Origin: Acidovorax sp. RAC01
GTDB lineage: Bacteria; Pseudomonadota; Gammaproteobacteria; Burkholderiales; Burkholderiaceae_C
DNA: 64,000 nucleotides
NCBI RefSeq assembly: GCF_001714725.1
Contig: NZ_CP016447.1
Coordinates: 1,379,001 to 1,443,000, forward strand
Direction of reading: 5' to 3'
Shown one piece after another: positions 43,812 to 51,814 of this stretch. The notes below the pieces were generated by a model that ran no database searches, was not told the DNA's origin, and was given only the letters and a program-made list of their open reading frames with translations. Made by a program: the position numbers and the translations under genes. Numbering within the stretch: the first letter of the stretch is position 1; every line of letters starts with the position of its first letter.

Positions 43812-45223
43812 GGGGGGGTGCCCTCGGTCGGTCGCTGTGGAGAACGTGCCGCATTCATGGCGTGCGGCCGGATGAGAAAAAAATACAGGGCTGCCGCTGC
43901 ACACAGCTTGAGAGCGCACGGCAACACGGCATAGGCCAAGCTCAGGGTCTGCAGGCCCTCTTCGCTGCGGGTGCCCGGCGTGTAGCCCAGCAGGCCCAGC
44001 AGGGGCAGGGCCAGCCCGGCGGCCAGGGCCAGATTGAGCTTGGTGGCAAAGTTCCACCAGCCAAAGTACGCGCCCTCGTGCTGACCGCCGTCGCCCTCGG
44101 CCGCAACCACGCCCGCCAGCAACGCGCCGGGCAGCGCCAGGTCGGTGCCCAGGGCTGCGCCCGAAAGCGCGCACACCAGCAGGAACGCCATGGCATCGCC
44201 CGCACCCAGCGTGGCGGTCCACACAAACACGGATATCGCCAGCAGCATGCCGGCCAGCCAGGTGCGTGCGAGGCCCCAGCGGGCCACGGCGCGCAGCCAC
44301 AGCGGGATCGACAGCGCGGCTGACACGAAGTACGCCGCCAGAAACATGGGCTCTTGCGCAGGCGGTGCCTGCAGGCGGTCCTGGATGAAGAACAGCACCA
44401 GCGTGGCCGGCACGGCGCTCGCAATGCCGTTGAGCATGAACACCGCCAGCAGGCGGCGAAAGCCGGGCTTGGTCCATGGTCGCCACAGGTCGGCAAGGCC
44501 GCCTGCGCGCTGGCCAGCGGATGCAGACGCAGGGCGGGCTGACGGAGCAGCCGGCCGTGGGCCGCACGACCACGCCCACCATCCCAGGGCCAGCGCCAGC
44601 GCAAACACGGCCACCATGGCCGGCAGACCGGCCACCGCCGGCAGCACCGAAGCCACGACCACCCCCACCAGCGCCGCGGCTTCGCGCCATGCCACGACGC
44701 GGCTGCGCGCCAGCTCGTCGCCGCCCAGGCGTGCGCCCCACGACTGGTGGGCAATGCCCAGTTGGCTGTAGGCCGTGTAGGTGACGAGCAGGGCCACCAG
44801 CGCCCAGGCCACCAGAGCGTCTTCGCCCCGCACAGCCGGAAAGAACAGTGCCCAAAGCCCCAGCGCCAGCACCACGGCCGACCCGGCCCCGACCGCCAGC
44901 ACGCTGCGCACCGACCGGCCAAACAGGTAGTCAGCCAACCGCCCCAGCAGCGGATCGGACACGGCATCGAACAGCCGCGCCGCCAGCAGCACCGCGCCCA
45001 GCGTGGCCAGCGGCATGCCGAACTCACGGGCGTAGTGGTTGGGCAGCAGCACGTACAGCGGCAGCGCCACAAATGCCAGCGGGAGCCCCAGCAGGCCATA
45101 CGCGAGCAGGCTGCGCCGGGACAGGCCCCCGCCCATCGGAAGCTGGGTGCCGGGCGCGCTGCCTGGCCCCGCTGCCAAGGCCGGGCCGGCGGCCGGCAAG
45201 GCGGGCGAAGGAGGCGAGGTCAT
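43808..45223 (-). CDS. GPH-type MFS transporter
   Basis: A 471-residue membrane transporter of the glycoside-pentoside-hexuronide:cation symporter group within MFS_2. It has about 12 helices, the opening LLAYGLLGLPLAFVALPLYVLLPNHYAREFG and LFDAVSDPLLGRLADYLFGRS (motif A variant). The GPH family usually moves sugars with cations, but a relative in the oxidative-stress operon is unlikely to do so. Its start overlaps the chalcone-isomerase-like stop (ATGA at 45220-45223) and its stop overlaps DUF3833. Its cargo is unknown, possibly a lipid or its precursor. Confidence 0.9.
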   Translation of the reverse strand: MTSPPSPALPAAGPALAAGPGSAPGTQLPMGGGLSRRSLLAYGLLGLPLAFVALPLYVLLPNHYAREFGMPLATLGAVLLAARLFDAVSDPLLGRLADYLFGRSVRSVLAVGAGSAVVLALGLWALFFPAVRGEDALVAWALVALLVTYTAYSQLGIAHQSWGARLGGDELARSRVVAWREAAALVGVVVASVLPAVAGLPAMVAVFALALALGWWAWSCGPRPAAPSARPASASAGQRAGGLADLWRPWTKPGFRRLLAVFMLNGIASAVPATLVLFFIQDRLQAPPAQEPMFLAAYFVSAALSIPLWLRAVARWGLARTWLAGMLLAISVFVWTATLGAGDAMAFLLVCALSGAALGTDLALPGALLAGVVAAEGDGGQHEGAYFGWWNFATKLNLALAAGLALPLLGLLGYTPGTRSEEGLQTLSLAYAVLPCALKLCAAAALYFFLIRPHAMNAARSPQRPTEGTPP

Positions 45224-45828
45224 GGGCGCCCTGCGGGCCGCAGCGCCGACACCAGCTCCTGCCGCAGGCCGGGCTCCGATGTCTGCGGCGACAGCCAGAT
45301 GCCAAAGAAAAGGCGGGCGAATTCGGCGTCGGGCACCTCGCCCACCACTTTTCCGCCCATCTCGAACACGGCACCCGCGCCGGGCCGGTACAGGCCCGTG
45401 AGGCGGTCGCCAGGTTTCACGTCGGGCAGGGCCGCCTTCAGGTCTTCCTGCCAGCGGGCCGCCTGCTGTGCCGAGAAGCTGCCCACGCGGCGCATCTCGT
45501 CAATGGACCGCTTCGCGATGGCTTCGGCCGTGAAGTTGCGCTGGTAGGTCAGCTCCAGCGCCAGGGGCTGCGTGGCGTAATCGTCGAGGTCAAAGCCGGG
45601 GCGCACCCACAGCCGGGCGCTGTACACCTCGAAACCCAGGAACCGCAGCGCCCCCTGGCCGGCCAGGCGCATGCCAGCGGTGACACCACCCACGCTGGCA
45701 GGGGCGGCAACAGCCTCCGCCGGCCGCGACTGGGCAGACACCGCCGTATTGGCGCGGACGTCCGCCGATTCAAGGCAAAAAACAGCCGCTGCGGCAGTAG
45801 ACAAGGCGCGAACAGCTATGTTTTTCAT
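45220..45828 (-). CDS. Chalcone-isomerase-like exported protein
   Basis: A 202-residue protein with a signal peptide (MKNIAVRALSTAAAAVFCLESADVRANT). The body is the chalcone-isomerase-like fold found in bacteria (Chalcone_3): LRFLGFEVYSARLWV, then LALELTYQRNFTAEAIAKRSIDEMRRVG and RLTGLYRPGAGAVFEMGGKVVGEVPDAEFARLFFGIWLSPQTSEPGLRQELV. Fatty-acid-binding versions of this fold are known in plants. The start at 45828 is the ATG before the signal; it lies inside a GCTATG palindrome. Its stop overlaps the MFS start. Confidence 0.88.
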   Translation of the reverse strand: MKNIAVRALSTAAAAVFCLESADVRANTAVSAQSRPAEAVAAPASVGGVTAGMRLAGQGALRFLGFEVYSARLWVRPGFDLDDYATQPLALELTYQRNFTAEAIAKRSIDEMRRVGSFSAQQAARWQEDLKAALPDVKPGDRLTGLYRPGAGAVFEMGGKVVGEVPDAEFARLFFGIWLSPQTSEPGLRQELVSALRPAGRP

Positions 45829-45831
45829 AGC
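45815..45831. repeat. Dispersed palindrome over the chalcone-isomerase-like start
   Basis: GCTATG (45815-45820), TTTTT, CATAGC (45826-45831). It spans the start codon (complement of 45826-45828) and the codons after it. Transcribed, the stem would sequester the AUG, so it could reduce initiation. It is one of five copies of this palindrome type in the window. Confidence 0.7.
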
Positions 45832-45832
45832 A

Positions 45833-47122
45833 TCAGTCCTTGACCAGCGTGTACTGCACAAGGTCTATGTTGCCCATGGCAAACCCGGCCTCGCAGTAGG
45901 CGAGGTAGAACTCCCAGATGTGCATGAAACGCTGATCGAAGCCCAGCTCCATGATGCGCGCACGCTGCGACAGAAAGCGCTCGCGCCAGCGGCGCAGCGT
46001 CTCGGCATAGTCCTGGCCAAAGGCAAACTCATCCGATACGCGCAGTCCGGCCTCTTGCGCGGCGCGGCGAAATTCGGTGGGGCACGGCAGACAGCCCCCC
46101 GGGAAGATGTACTGCTGGATGAAGTCCGTGGAGCGGATGTAGCGCCCGTACAGGCTGTCTTCGATGACGATGCTCTGGATGCAGGCCTTGCCGCCCGGCT
46201 TGAGCAGGCGGTGAATGGTCTCGAAGTACGTGGGCCAATATTCGCGCCCTACGGCCTCGATCATTTCGATGGAGCAGATGGCGTCGTACGGCCCGTCGGA
46301 GATGTCCCGGTAGTCCTGCAGCCGCAGCGAATGGCCGGTGTGCGCCAGGCCCGGCTCATCGCTGTGCAGGCCACTGCCGGCGCTTACGCGGCGCATGCGC
46401 TCCACTGCAAAATCAAGCTGCTCGGTGGACAGCGTGACGCCAGTGACCGACGCGTCGAACTCCACCGCTGCCATCTCGGCCAGCGCGCCCCAGCCGCAGC
46501 CGATTTCCAGCACGCGCGAGCCGGGACGCACGCCGGCCATGGCCAGGGCACGCCGCACCTTGGCATGCTGCGCCTTGCGCATGTCGCCCGACAGGTCCCC
46601 TTCGAACCATGCCGACGAGTAGTTCATGGTGTCGTCGAGCCACAGCGAATAGAACGCGTTGCCCAGGTCGTAGTGGGCGTGGATGTTCTTCTGGCTGTTG
46701 GACCGCGTGTTGCGGTTGAGCAGGTGCTTGATGCGGTACAGCAGGCGACCGGCCCAGGTGCCGTAGATCACGCACTCCACATGCTGGCGGTTGGCAATGA
46801 AGAGCTTGATCAGGTCCGTGAGGTTGGGCGTAGTCCAGTCGCCCGCGATGTAGCTCTCGGCAAAACCGATGTCGCCTGACTTGAGGGCGGCCGCAAACAG
46901 GTTCCAGTTCTTCAATGTGAGGGCCGCCGACAGCCCGCCGCCGTGGCCGAAATGCCGCAGCGTGCCGTCGGGCAACAGCACCGACAGGCTGCCGTGCTGC
47001 AGGCGCTGCAGCAACCGGAACGCGGCCTGCGCGGCTGCCGGTGCATCGGCCGGGAGTTCGCCTGCAGACTGGGAGGGGGCGGTGGTGGTGGTCGTCGTGT
47101 TCATGTCGCGTTTCTCGGGCAT
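45833..47122 (-). CDS. Cyclopropane-fatty-acid-synthase-like methyltransferase
   Basis: A 429-residue SAM-dependent methyltransferase of the CFA synthase family. The SAM motif is VLEIGCGWGALAEMAA, with VTGVTLSTEQLDFAVERM, and the C-terminal FFPGGCLP-type segment appears as YIFPGGCLPCPTEF. The N-terminal lipid-binding part has WNLFAAALKSGDIGFAESYIAGDWTTPNLTDLIKLF. It methylates an unsaturated acyl chain in the membrane. CFA relatives in this operon type make a branched precursor of furan fatty acids rather than cyclopropane (recalled for Rhodobacter UfaM). ATGs at 47122 and 47104 are possible; the first lies four bases after the DUF1365 stop. Confidence 0.88.
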   Translation of the reverse strand: MPEKRDMNTTTTTTAPSQSAGELPADAPAAAQAAFRLLQRLQHGSLSVLLPDGTLRHFGHGGGLSAALTLKNWNLFAAALKSGDIGFAESYIAGDWTTPNLTDLIKLFIANRQHVECVIYGTWAGRLLYRIKHLLNRNTRSNSQKNIHAHYDLGNAFYSLWLDDTMNYSSAWFEGDLSGDMRKAQHAKVRRALAMAGVRPGSRVLEIGCGWGALAEMAAVEFDASVTGVTLSTEQLDFAVERMRRVSAGSGLHSDEPGLAHTGHSLRLQDYRDISDGPYDAICSIEMIEAVGREYWPTYFETIHRLLKPGGKACIQSIVIEDSLYGRYIRSTDFIQQYIFPGGCLPCPTEFRRAAQEAGLRVSDEFAFGQDYAETLRRWRERFLSQRARIMELGFDQRFMHIWEFYLAYCEAGFAMGNIDLVQYTLVKD

Positions 47123-47126
47123 GTCG

Positions 47127-47960
47127 TCAGCGGGTCACGATGGAGGCGGGGGCCGTGGGTTTGGAGTGGAACCGCACCCTTTTCAGCCACAGGCGCAGCG
47201 CGTGCCAGTGGATGCGCGCGATCAGCGCCAGCGTCATCGCGGGGTAGCCCCACAGCGCCTTGCGCAGGGTGCCAGCGGTCACGGGGTGCAGCGATCCGCT
47301 CACGCTGGTTTGCAGCAGCGGGCCGCTGTCGTCGTCATAGTCAATGCGCACCACGGTGCGGCCGACGGGCGCCGGTGTGTCGTCCATGGCCGGTGCGCCT
47401 TGCGCGGATGCAGCGCCACCGGTGCGCATGAAGCGAAAGCGGTAGCCGCCGCTGATCTCGCAAAACGGGGAGACGTGAAACACCTTGCGGGCCTGCATCT
47501 CGACGCCATAGCGGGGATGGTCCAGCAGGTAGCAATGGCGCTCGCCAAAGGTGTTGTTCACCTCGACCACGATGGCGCGCAGGCTGCCGTCGGCCCGGTG
47601 GCAGTACCAGAAGCTCACCGGCTTGAAGGTGTAGCCCAGCACGCGCGGGTAGCAGTGCAGCCAGACAGGACCGGTGGCGTCGTCCACGCCTTCGGCCAGC
47701 AGCAGCTCATCCAGCCAGGCCAGGGCACCGCCCTGCTCCGGGCCGCGGCCATCGCCATGGTCCGCATCGTGAAAGCTGATGGCCCCGCGGCGGTTGACGG
47801 CCAGCAGGCCCGGCTGTGCGGCCAGGCTGCGCATCGGCAGCATCAGGAAGAAGGTGGGGTAGGAAAACGCATGGTGGCGCGGGCGCAGCCGCGTGTGGCG
47901 CACCTGCCCGAAACCCAGCAACGGTGCCGCAGGCAAGGAAGCGGATGCAGCCGTGCTCAC
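47127..47960 (-). CDS. DUF1365 domain protein
   Basis: A 277-residue DUF1365 protein: LLGFGQVRHTRLRPRHHAFSYPTFFLMLPMRSL opens it, then VLGYTFKPVSFWYCHRADGSLRAIVVEVNNTFGERHCYLL and FHVSPFCEISGGYRFRF. The domain is nearly always found beside the amine-oxidase-like flavoprotein and CFA synthase, with no proven reaction. Its ATG at 47960 overlaps the stop of the flavoprotein (ATGA at 47957-47960). It is likely an accessory of the same lipid pathway. Confidence 0.9.
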   Translation of the reverse strand: MSTAASASLPAAPLLGFGQVRHTRLRPRHHAFSYPTFFLMLPMRSLAAQPGLLAVNRRGAISFHDADHGDGRGPEQGGALAWLDELLLAEGVDDATGPVWLHCYPRVLGYTFKPVSFWYCHRADGSLRAIVVEVNNTFGERHCYLLDHPRYGVEMQARKVFHVSPFCEISGGYRFRFMRTGGAASAQGAPAMDDTPAPVGRTVVRIDYDDDSGPLLQTSVSGSLHPVTAGTLRKALWGYPAMTLALIARIHWHALRLWLKRVRFHSKPTAPASIVTR

Positions 47961-49264
47961 GCCGCCTCCGGCAAGGCCTGCGGCAGCGCCGCACGCAGGC
48001 CTTCGGCCACCGCAAGACCGGACTTCAGACCGTCCTCGTGGAAGCCGTAACCCGTCCAGGCGCCGCAGAACCAGGTTCGGGCGCGGCCCTGGAGGTTGCC
48101 CACCTGGCGCTGTGCGCGGATGGCCGGCCCGTCAAACACGGGGTGAGCGTATTCATAGCTGCCGATGACCTGCGCCGGGTCGATGTCGCGCACGGGGTTG
48201 AGCGAAACCACCACGGGCTGCGCAAACGGCACGGGCTGCAGCTGGTTGATCAGGTAGTGCAGGCACACGCGGGCGGATTCCTGGGCGTGGTCTGCCGCGC
48301 GCTCGTAGTTCCACGCGGCCCACGCGGCACGGCGCTGCGGCAGCACGGAGGTGTCGGTGTGCAGCACGGCCAGGTTGGGCTGGTAGCGGATGGCGCCCAG
48401 CACCGCGCGCTCTTCCAGCGTGGGCTGGGCCAGCAGCGCCAGCGACTGGTCCGAGTGGGTAGCCAGCACCACATGGTCGAAATGCTCGACCTTGCCGTCG
48501 GTGATCACACGCACACCGGCGGCATCGCGCTCGATGGCGCGCACGGGGGTGGACAGCCGCTTGTCGGAGATGCCGGCAACGATGCGTTCCACGTAGTTCC
48601 GGGCGCCGCCCGTCACGGTCCACCACTGTGGGCGGTTGCTCACCTGGATCAGGCCGTGGTTGTGGCAAAACCGGATCATCGTGGCCACGGGGAACTGCAG
48701 CATCTGGTCGGTCGGGCAGCTCCAGATGCAGCCCAGCATGGGCAAGAAGTACCAGTCGCGGAAAGCCGGGCCAAAGCGGTGCTCGCGCAGGAACTCTCCC
48801 AGGGGCTGCGAGAGCGCGGCTTCGGAGTTTTCTTCGGCGATGCGGGTGCACAGCTTGTTGAACCGCAGCAGGTCGCGCAGCATGCCCAGGAACCGGGGAC
48901 TCAGCAGGTTGGAGCGCTGCGCAAAAACCGTTGAAAGGCTGCTTCCGCTCCACTCCAGCGCGCGCCGGCCCTTGCCCTGCGGCACCTGGACCGAAAACGA
49001 CATGTCCGACTTGGACGTTTCGACCCCCAGCTCGGCCAGCAGCGCGATCAGGTGGGGATAGGTGCGCTCGTTGAACACCAGAAAACCGGTGTCCACCCCA
49101 TGCGTGACCATGTTGCCCAGCGGGTCACGCAGGGTGACATCCACCGTGTGGGTGTGGCCACCGAAGTAGTCACCCGCCTCAAACAGGGTGATGTGCGCAT
49201 CGTTGCGCAGCTGGTGCGCCACAGCAAGACCGGAGATGCCGGAGCCGACGATGGCGACTTTCAT
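47957..49264 (-). CDS. FAD-dependent amine-oxidase-like oxidoreductase
   Basis: A 435-residue flavoprotein. The FAD-binding N-terminus is KVAIVGSGISGLAVAHQLRN, with FEAGDYFGGHTHTVDV (the FAD ribose acid and GGH loop). The end GYGFHEDGLKSGLAVAEGLR is the second FAD motif. The rest matches the desaturase/amine-oxidase-like group, which in these operons introduces a double bond into fatty acids (inference). It is the first gene of the eight-gene run 49264-42002. Upstream is a 310-bp region with an ECF-like promoter and a structured leader. Confidence 0.92.
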   Translation of the reverse strand: MKVAIVGSGISGLAVAHQLRNDAHITLFEAGDYFGGHTHTVDVTLRDPLGNMVTHGVDTGFLVFNERTYPHLIALLAELGVETSKSDMSFSVQVPQGKGRRALEWSGSSLSTVFAQRSNLLSPRFLGMLRDLLRFNKLCTRIAEENSEAALSQPLGEFLREHRFGPAFRDWYFLPMLGCIWSCPTDQMLQFPVATMIRFCHNHGLIQVSNRPQWWTVTGGARNYVERIVAGISDKRLSTPVRAIERDAAGVRVITDGKVEHFDHVVLATHSDQSLALLAQPTLEERAVLGAIRYQPNLAVLHTDTSVLPQRRAAWAAWNYERAADHAQESARVCLHYLINQLQPVPFAQPVVVSLNPVRDIDPAQVIGSYEYAHPVFDGPAIRAQRQVGNLQGRARTWFCGAWTGYGFHEDGLKSGLAVAEGLRAALPQALPEAA

Positions 49265-49360
49265 GGCCGGCCTCCCAGAAGGCTGCGCGCGACCGGTTTC
49301 TCGGCCGTTGCAGCCGATGACCCTTCGACCGCGCTGGCTCCATGAGCCTGCGCCGGGAAT

Positions 49361-49490
49361 AAAAAGGTTGCGAAGCGTCCCGAAACGAATAAGAGAGGGA
49401 GGGAGGAGAAGCGCTCCAGGAGGTCAGTCGGAACCCGGGGGCCCGAAAGGCTTCGCAACGTCAAACTGGTCGGGCGCCGTGAACCGCGCC
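49361..49490 (-). ncRNA. Candidate small RNA or structured leader, CCUCC-rich
   Basis: On the minus strand, between the ECF-like promoter and the flavoprotein start, GTTGCGAAGC (49459-49450) pairs with GCTTCGCAAC (49376-49367) as a 10-bp stem, followed directly by CTTTTT (to 49361). The loop carries CCTCC-type runs (GACCTCCTGG and TCTCCTCCCTCC). This is the layout of a terminated small RNA, or an attenuator in the operon leader. No known RNA family could be assigned, and the start point is inferred from the promoter. Confidence 0.45.
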
Positions 49491-49497
49491 ACAAGGG

Positions 49498-49526
49498 ATA
49501 GAGGCGGACAGCGTGCACAAAGTTCC
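49498..49526 (-). promoter_or_regulatory. ECF-sigma-like promoter upstream of the lipid operon
   Basis: On the minus strand GGAACTT (49526-49520), 17 bases, TCTAT (49502-49498). The -35 is a perfect match to the sigma-E type GGAACTT, and the -10 fits the GTCTAA-type in 4 of 6 positions with a 16-base spacer. It would start transcription near 49490, running into the leader and the flavoprotein operon. It does not match the TGATCC box of the Rhodobacter ChrR-regulated sigma. Confidence 0.5.
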
Positions 49527-49574
49527 GGCGGGATTGCACCACCAATTGAAAGAAAGTTAAAGCAAACATGTCAC

Positions 49575-50153
49575 TCACCGCGGTGCGGCCACCGCAAGCT
49601 GCTGCTCCACTGCGCGCAGCAGGCCCTTGCTGTCGGGGGCCGTGAGGCTGGAGTACTGGTCCACCAGTTTTCCGTCGCGCCCCAGCAGGTATTTGTGAAA
49701 GTTCCAGCGGGGCGCCGTGCCCGAGAGCTGGGCGAGCTGGCGAAACAGCGGCGAGGCCTCTGGCCCCTTGACGCTGGTCTTGGCGAACATCGGGAATTTC
49801 ACGCCAAAGGTGTTTTCGCAGAACTCGGCAATCTGCTGGTTGCTGCCCGTTTCCTGCGAGAAGTCGTTGGACGGGAAGCCGAGCACGACCAGACCCTGGC
49901 CCTTGTAGCGGCTGTACAGCTCTTCCAGGCCCTTGTACTGGCCTGTGAACCCGCAAAAACTCGCGGTGTTCACGATGAGCACAACCTTGCCGCTGTACTG
50001 GCAAAGCGATTGGGGCTTTTCGTCCTGCAGGCGCGGGAACGTGTGCTGCAGCGTGGCCGGGCAGGCGGCAGCGCCTGGGGAGGCGTAGGCGGGCGCAGCC
50101 AGCAGCGCAGCACCGAAGGCGGCTGTCTGGAAAAGTCTGAAAAGAATGTTCAT
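49575..50153 (-). CDS. Exported glutathione peroxidase
   Basis: A 192-residue glutathione peroxidase-like enzyme. A signal peptide (MNILFRLFQTAAFGAALLAAPAYASP) shows periplasmic location, unusual for the family. The catalytic Cys is in NTASFCGFTGQYKGLEEL. The FPSNDFSQET loop and WNFHKYLLGRDGKLVDQY supply the Gln, Trp and Asn partners. It reduces peroxides, probably lipid hydroperoxides, using thiols (thioredoxin more likely than glutathione for Cys forms). Same strand as, and just upstream of, the putative lipid operon and its ECF-like promoter. The ATG at 50153 is set by the signal peptide. Confidence 0.9.
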   Translation of the reverse strand: MNILFRLFQTAAFGAALLAAPAYASPGAAACPATLQHTFPRLQDEKPQSLCQYSGKVVLIVNTASFCGFTGQYKGLEELYSRYKGQGLVVLGFPSNDFSQETGSNQQIAEFCENTFGVKFPMFAKTSVKGPEASPLFRQLAQLSGTAPRWNFHKYLLGRDGKLVDQYSSLTAPDSKGLLRAVEQQLAVAAPR

Positions 50154-50440
50154 GGCTTGGCGTTGCGCGCTGAAGGACCTCCAATTTAACCGGTCCATCA
50201 CTTTTTGTCCAATGCAGTTTTTATTTGTACTGATTGGTATACGCGCGACCGCCTGCTTTGGATTCGGCGAGTTGTTAGCAAATGTTAGGTAAATTGATAA
50301 AACACGCAAGGATGCCTTCCCTGATCGGCGGGACAGCATGCATGGCTTGGAAGGCGACGCCCCAGCGACCCGCCCAAGCCTGGCGAGCGTGGAGCATGCA
50401 TGGGCAGACCGGATGCGGGCGCCGGGGGACGGCCGTGCGG

Positions 50441-51643
50441 TCAGGCCAGGGCGAGAAGACGCTCCAGCGGGAGGGTGACGCGGACGTCCCGGGAAGCGAT
50501 CACCCCGGTGATCTTCCAGGGAGGCAGCCCGGTATCGCGCGGAATGGGCTCGCCGGTGGGCATACCGTCGCGGTTGGTCAATACGGCCACCCGGGGTGTC
50601 GTGGCCGTTACCCCACGGCGAATCACCACACCCACTTCCTTGCTGGCCAGCCGCACGAAAGAGCCCGGTGGGTACACACCCAGCGTCTTGACCAGGGACG
50701 CACCAGCCTCGTCGACTTGCTGCTGCTCGTCGTAGTAGCTGGCCTGCATGGCAGCAGTCACCGGCATGGGCAGCCGCGCAGCGCGCGGCGCGAGACGGGC
50801 GCCGAACACGTCGGCGCGCTGGATGAGGCGGGCCATTTGCTGCGCCTCGCTTTTGCCGGCCAGGGGGCCCGGCGTGCGGTGGTGGTGGCAACGCACCGCC
50901 TCCAGCCACACCGGGTCAGCCACGCCCAGGCTGCGCAGCAGCTCTTCGGAACGGATGGAATGGGCTTCAATTGCCGCAATCTGCTGGGAGGTCAGCGGGT
51001 GTGACTGCTGGGCCAGCTGGTCCTGCAGTTCCGACATGCCGATGTTCATGGTCAGTGCGGCAGACCCGAGCACATGCACCCGCGCATCGGGCCAGCGGAA
51101 CATTTCGCGCGCAACCACCATGCACACGCACGACACCAGCATGGCGTGCGTGGCGCTGTACATGCGCGCTTCCTGCGCAGAAAGATAGACCAGCGCCAGC
51201 AGCGTGGCGTCAGGGGTGTTCTCGCAATGGCGGGCCAGCTCTTCCAGCAGCGGCTGGAACCGCCCTGCGAAATCGACGGTCGGCGGAGTACGCAATAGCT
51301 GGGTGGCCCGCAACTGCAGCTCGGGCCAGTCCGGCACCGCACGGCCGCGCTCCCGCGCCACGGGATCCTCGGCCGCGGACATCTTCATGGCAGCAATCTG
51401 GCCCAGACTGGTATCGGCGATCAGCATGCGCTGCAGCTGGGCCAGATAGGCGCGGTAGCTTTCGCCCGACTCGTCGGTGTCCACGCACAGCTGGCGTCCG
51501 CGCCCCACCATGAGGTCCAGCTCTTCCCGCGATCGCACCACATAGCCCTTCTTGGCCAGCAACGCGCCATCGGCACCCCGCAGCACAAACGGGAGCGGGT
51601 GGCCTACCTGGATAGAGTCGATGCTGAGGCTGACGAGGTTCAT
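50441..51643 (-). CDS. HD-GYP-like protein with degenerate HD motif
   Basis: A 400-residue cytoplasmic protein that resembles an HD-GYP phosphodiesterase. After an N-terminal DUF3391-like part (LVSLSIDSIQVGHPLPFVLRG...YVVRSREELDLMV), the HD fold region has YSATHAMLVSCVCMVVA. However, the usual HDIGK is replaced by TMNIGMSELQDQLAQQSHPLT, so the metal-ligand His-Asp pair is missing. The later HHHRTPG segment remains where the GYP-side histidines belong. It probably no longer hydrolyses cyclic di-GMP and may bind or scaffold instead. The C-terminus is an added KTLGVYPPGSFVRLASKEVGVVIRR module. The start could be 51643 or 51652. It stands alone. Confidence 0.78.
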   Translation of the reverse strand: MNLVSLSIDSIQVGHPLPFVLRGADGALLAKKGYVVRSREELDLMVGRGRQLCVDTDESGESYRAYLAQLQRMLIADTSLGQIAAMKMSAAEDPVARERGRAVPDWPELQLRATQLLRTPPTVDFAGRFQPLLEELARHCENTPDATLLALVYLSAQEARMYSATHAMLVSCVCMVVAREMFRWPDARVHVLGSAALTMNIGMSELQDQLAQQSHPLTSQQIAAIEAHSIRSEELLRSLGVADPVWLEAVRCHHHRTPGPLAGKSEAQQMARLIQRADVFGARLAPRAARLPMPVTAAMQASYYDEQQQVDEAGASLVKTLGVYPPGSFVRLASKEVGVVIRRGVTATTPRVAVLTNRDGMPTGEPIPRDTGLPPWKITGVIASRDVRVTLPLERLLALA

Positions 51644-51715
51644 ACGAACCATGGATTATGGGAGAACACGAGGCCGCCAATGGTCACACCTAAGGGGGAA
51701 TTGCCCCATATCTCG

Positions 51716-51761
51716 GCAGACAGGTGACGGCCCTGGGCGTTCCCGGCAACCACCTGTCTGC
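51716..51761 (-). terminator. 11-bp inverted repeat downstream of the RND operon
   Basis: GCAGACAGGTG (51716-51726) and CACCTGTCTGC (51751-51761), 24 bases apart, in the gap between the end of the efflux operon (51815) and the start of the HD gene (51643). It lacks a T-run, so it could end the RND transcript or be an operator upstream of the HD-gene promoter. Confidence 0.4.
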
Positions 51762-51814
51762 AGCCCGCCGAGGCAGGCACCGCCTTGTGGCCGATTGGCC
51801 TGGGCAAGCGCACC

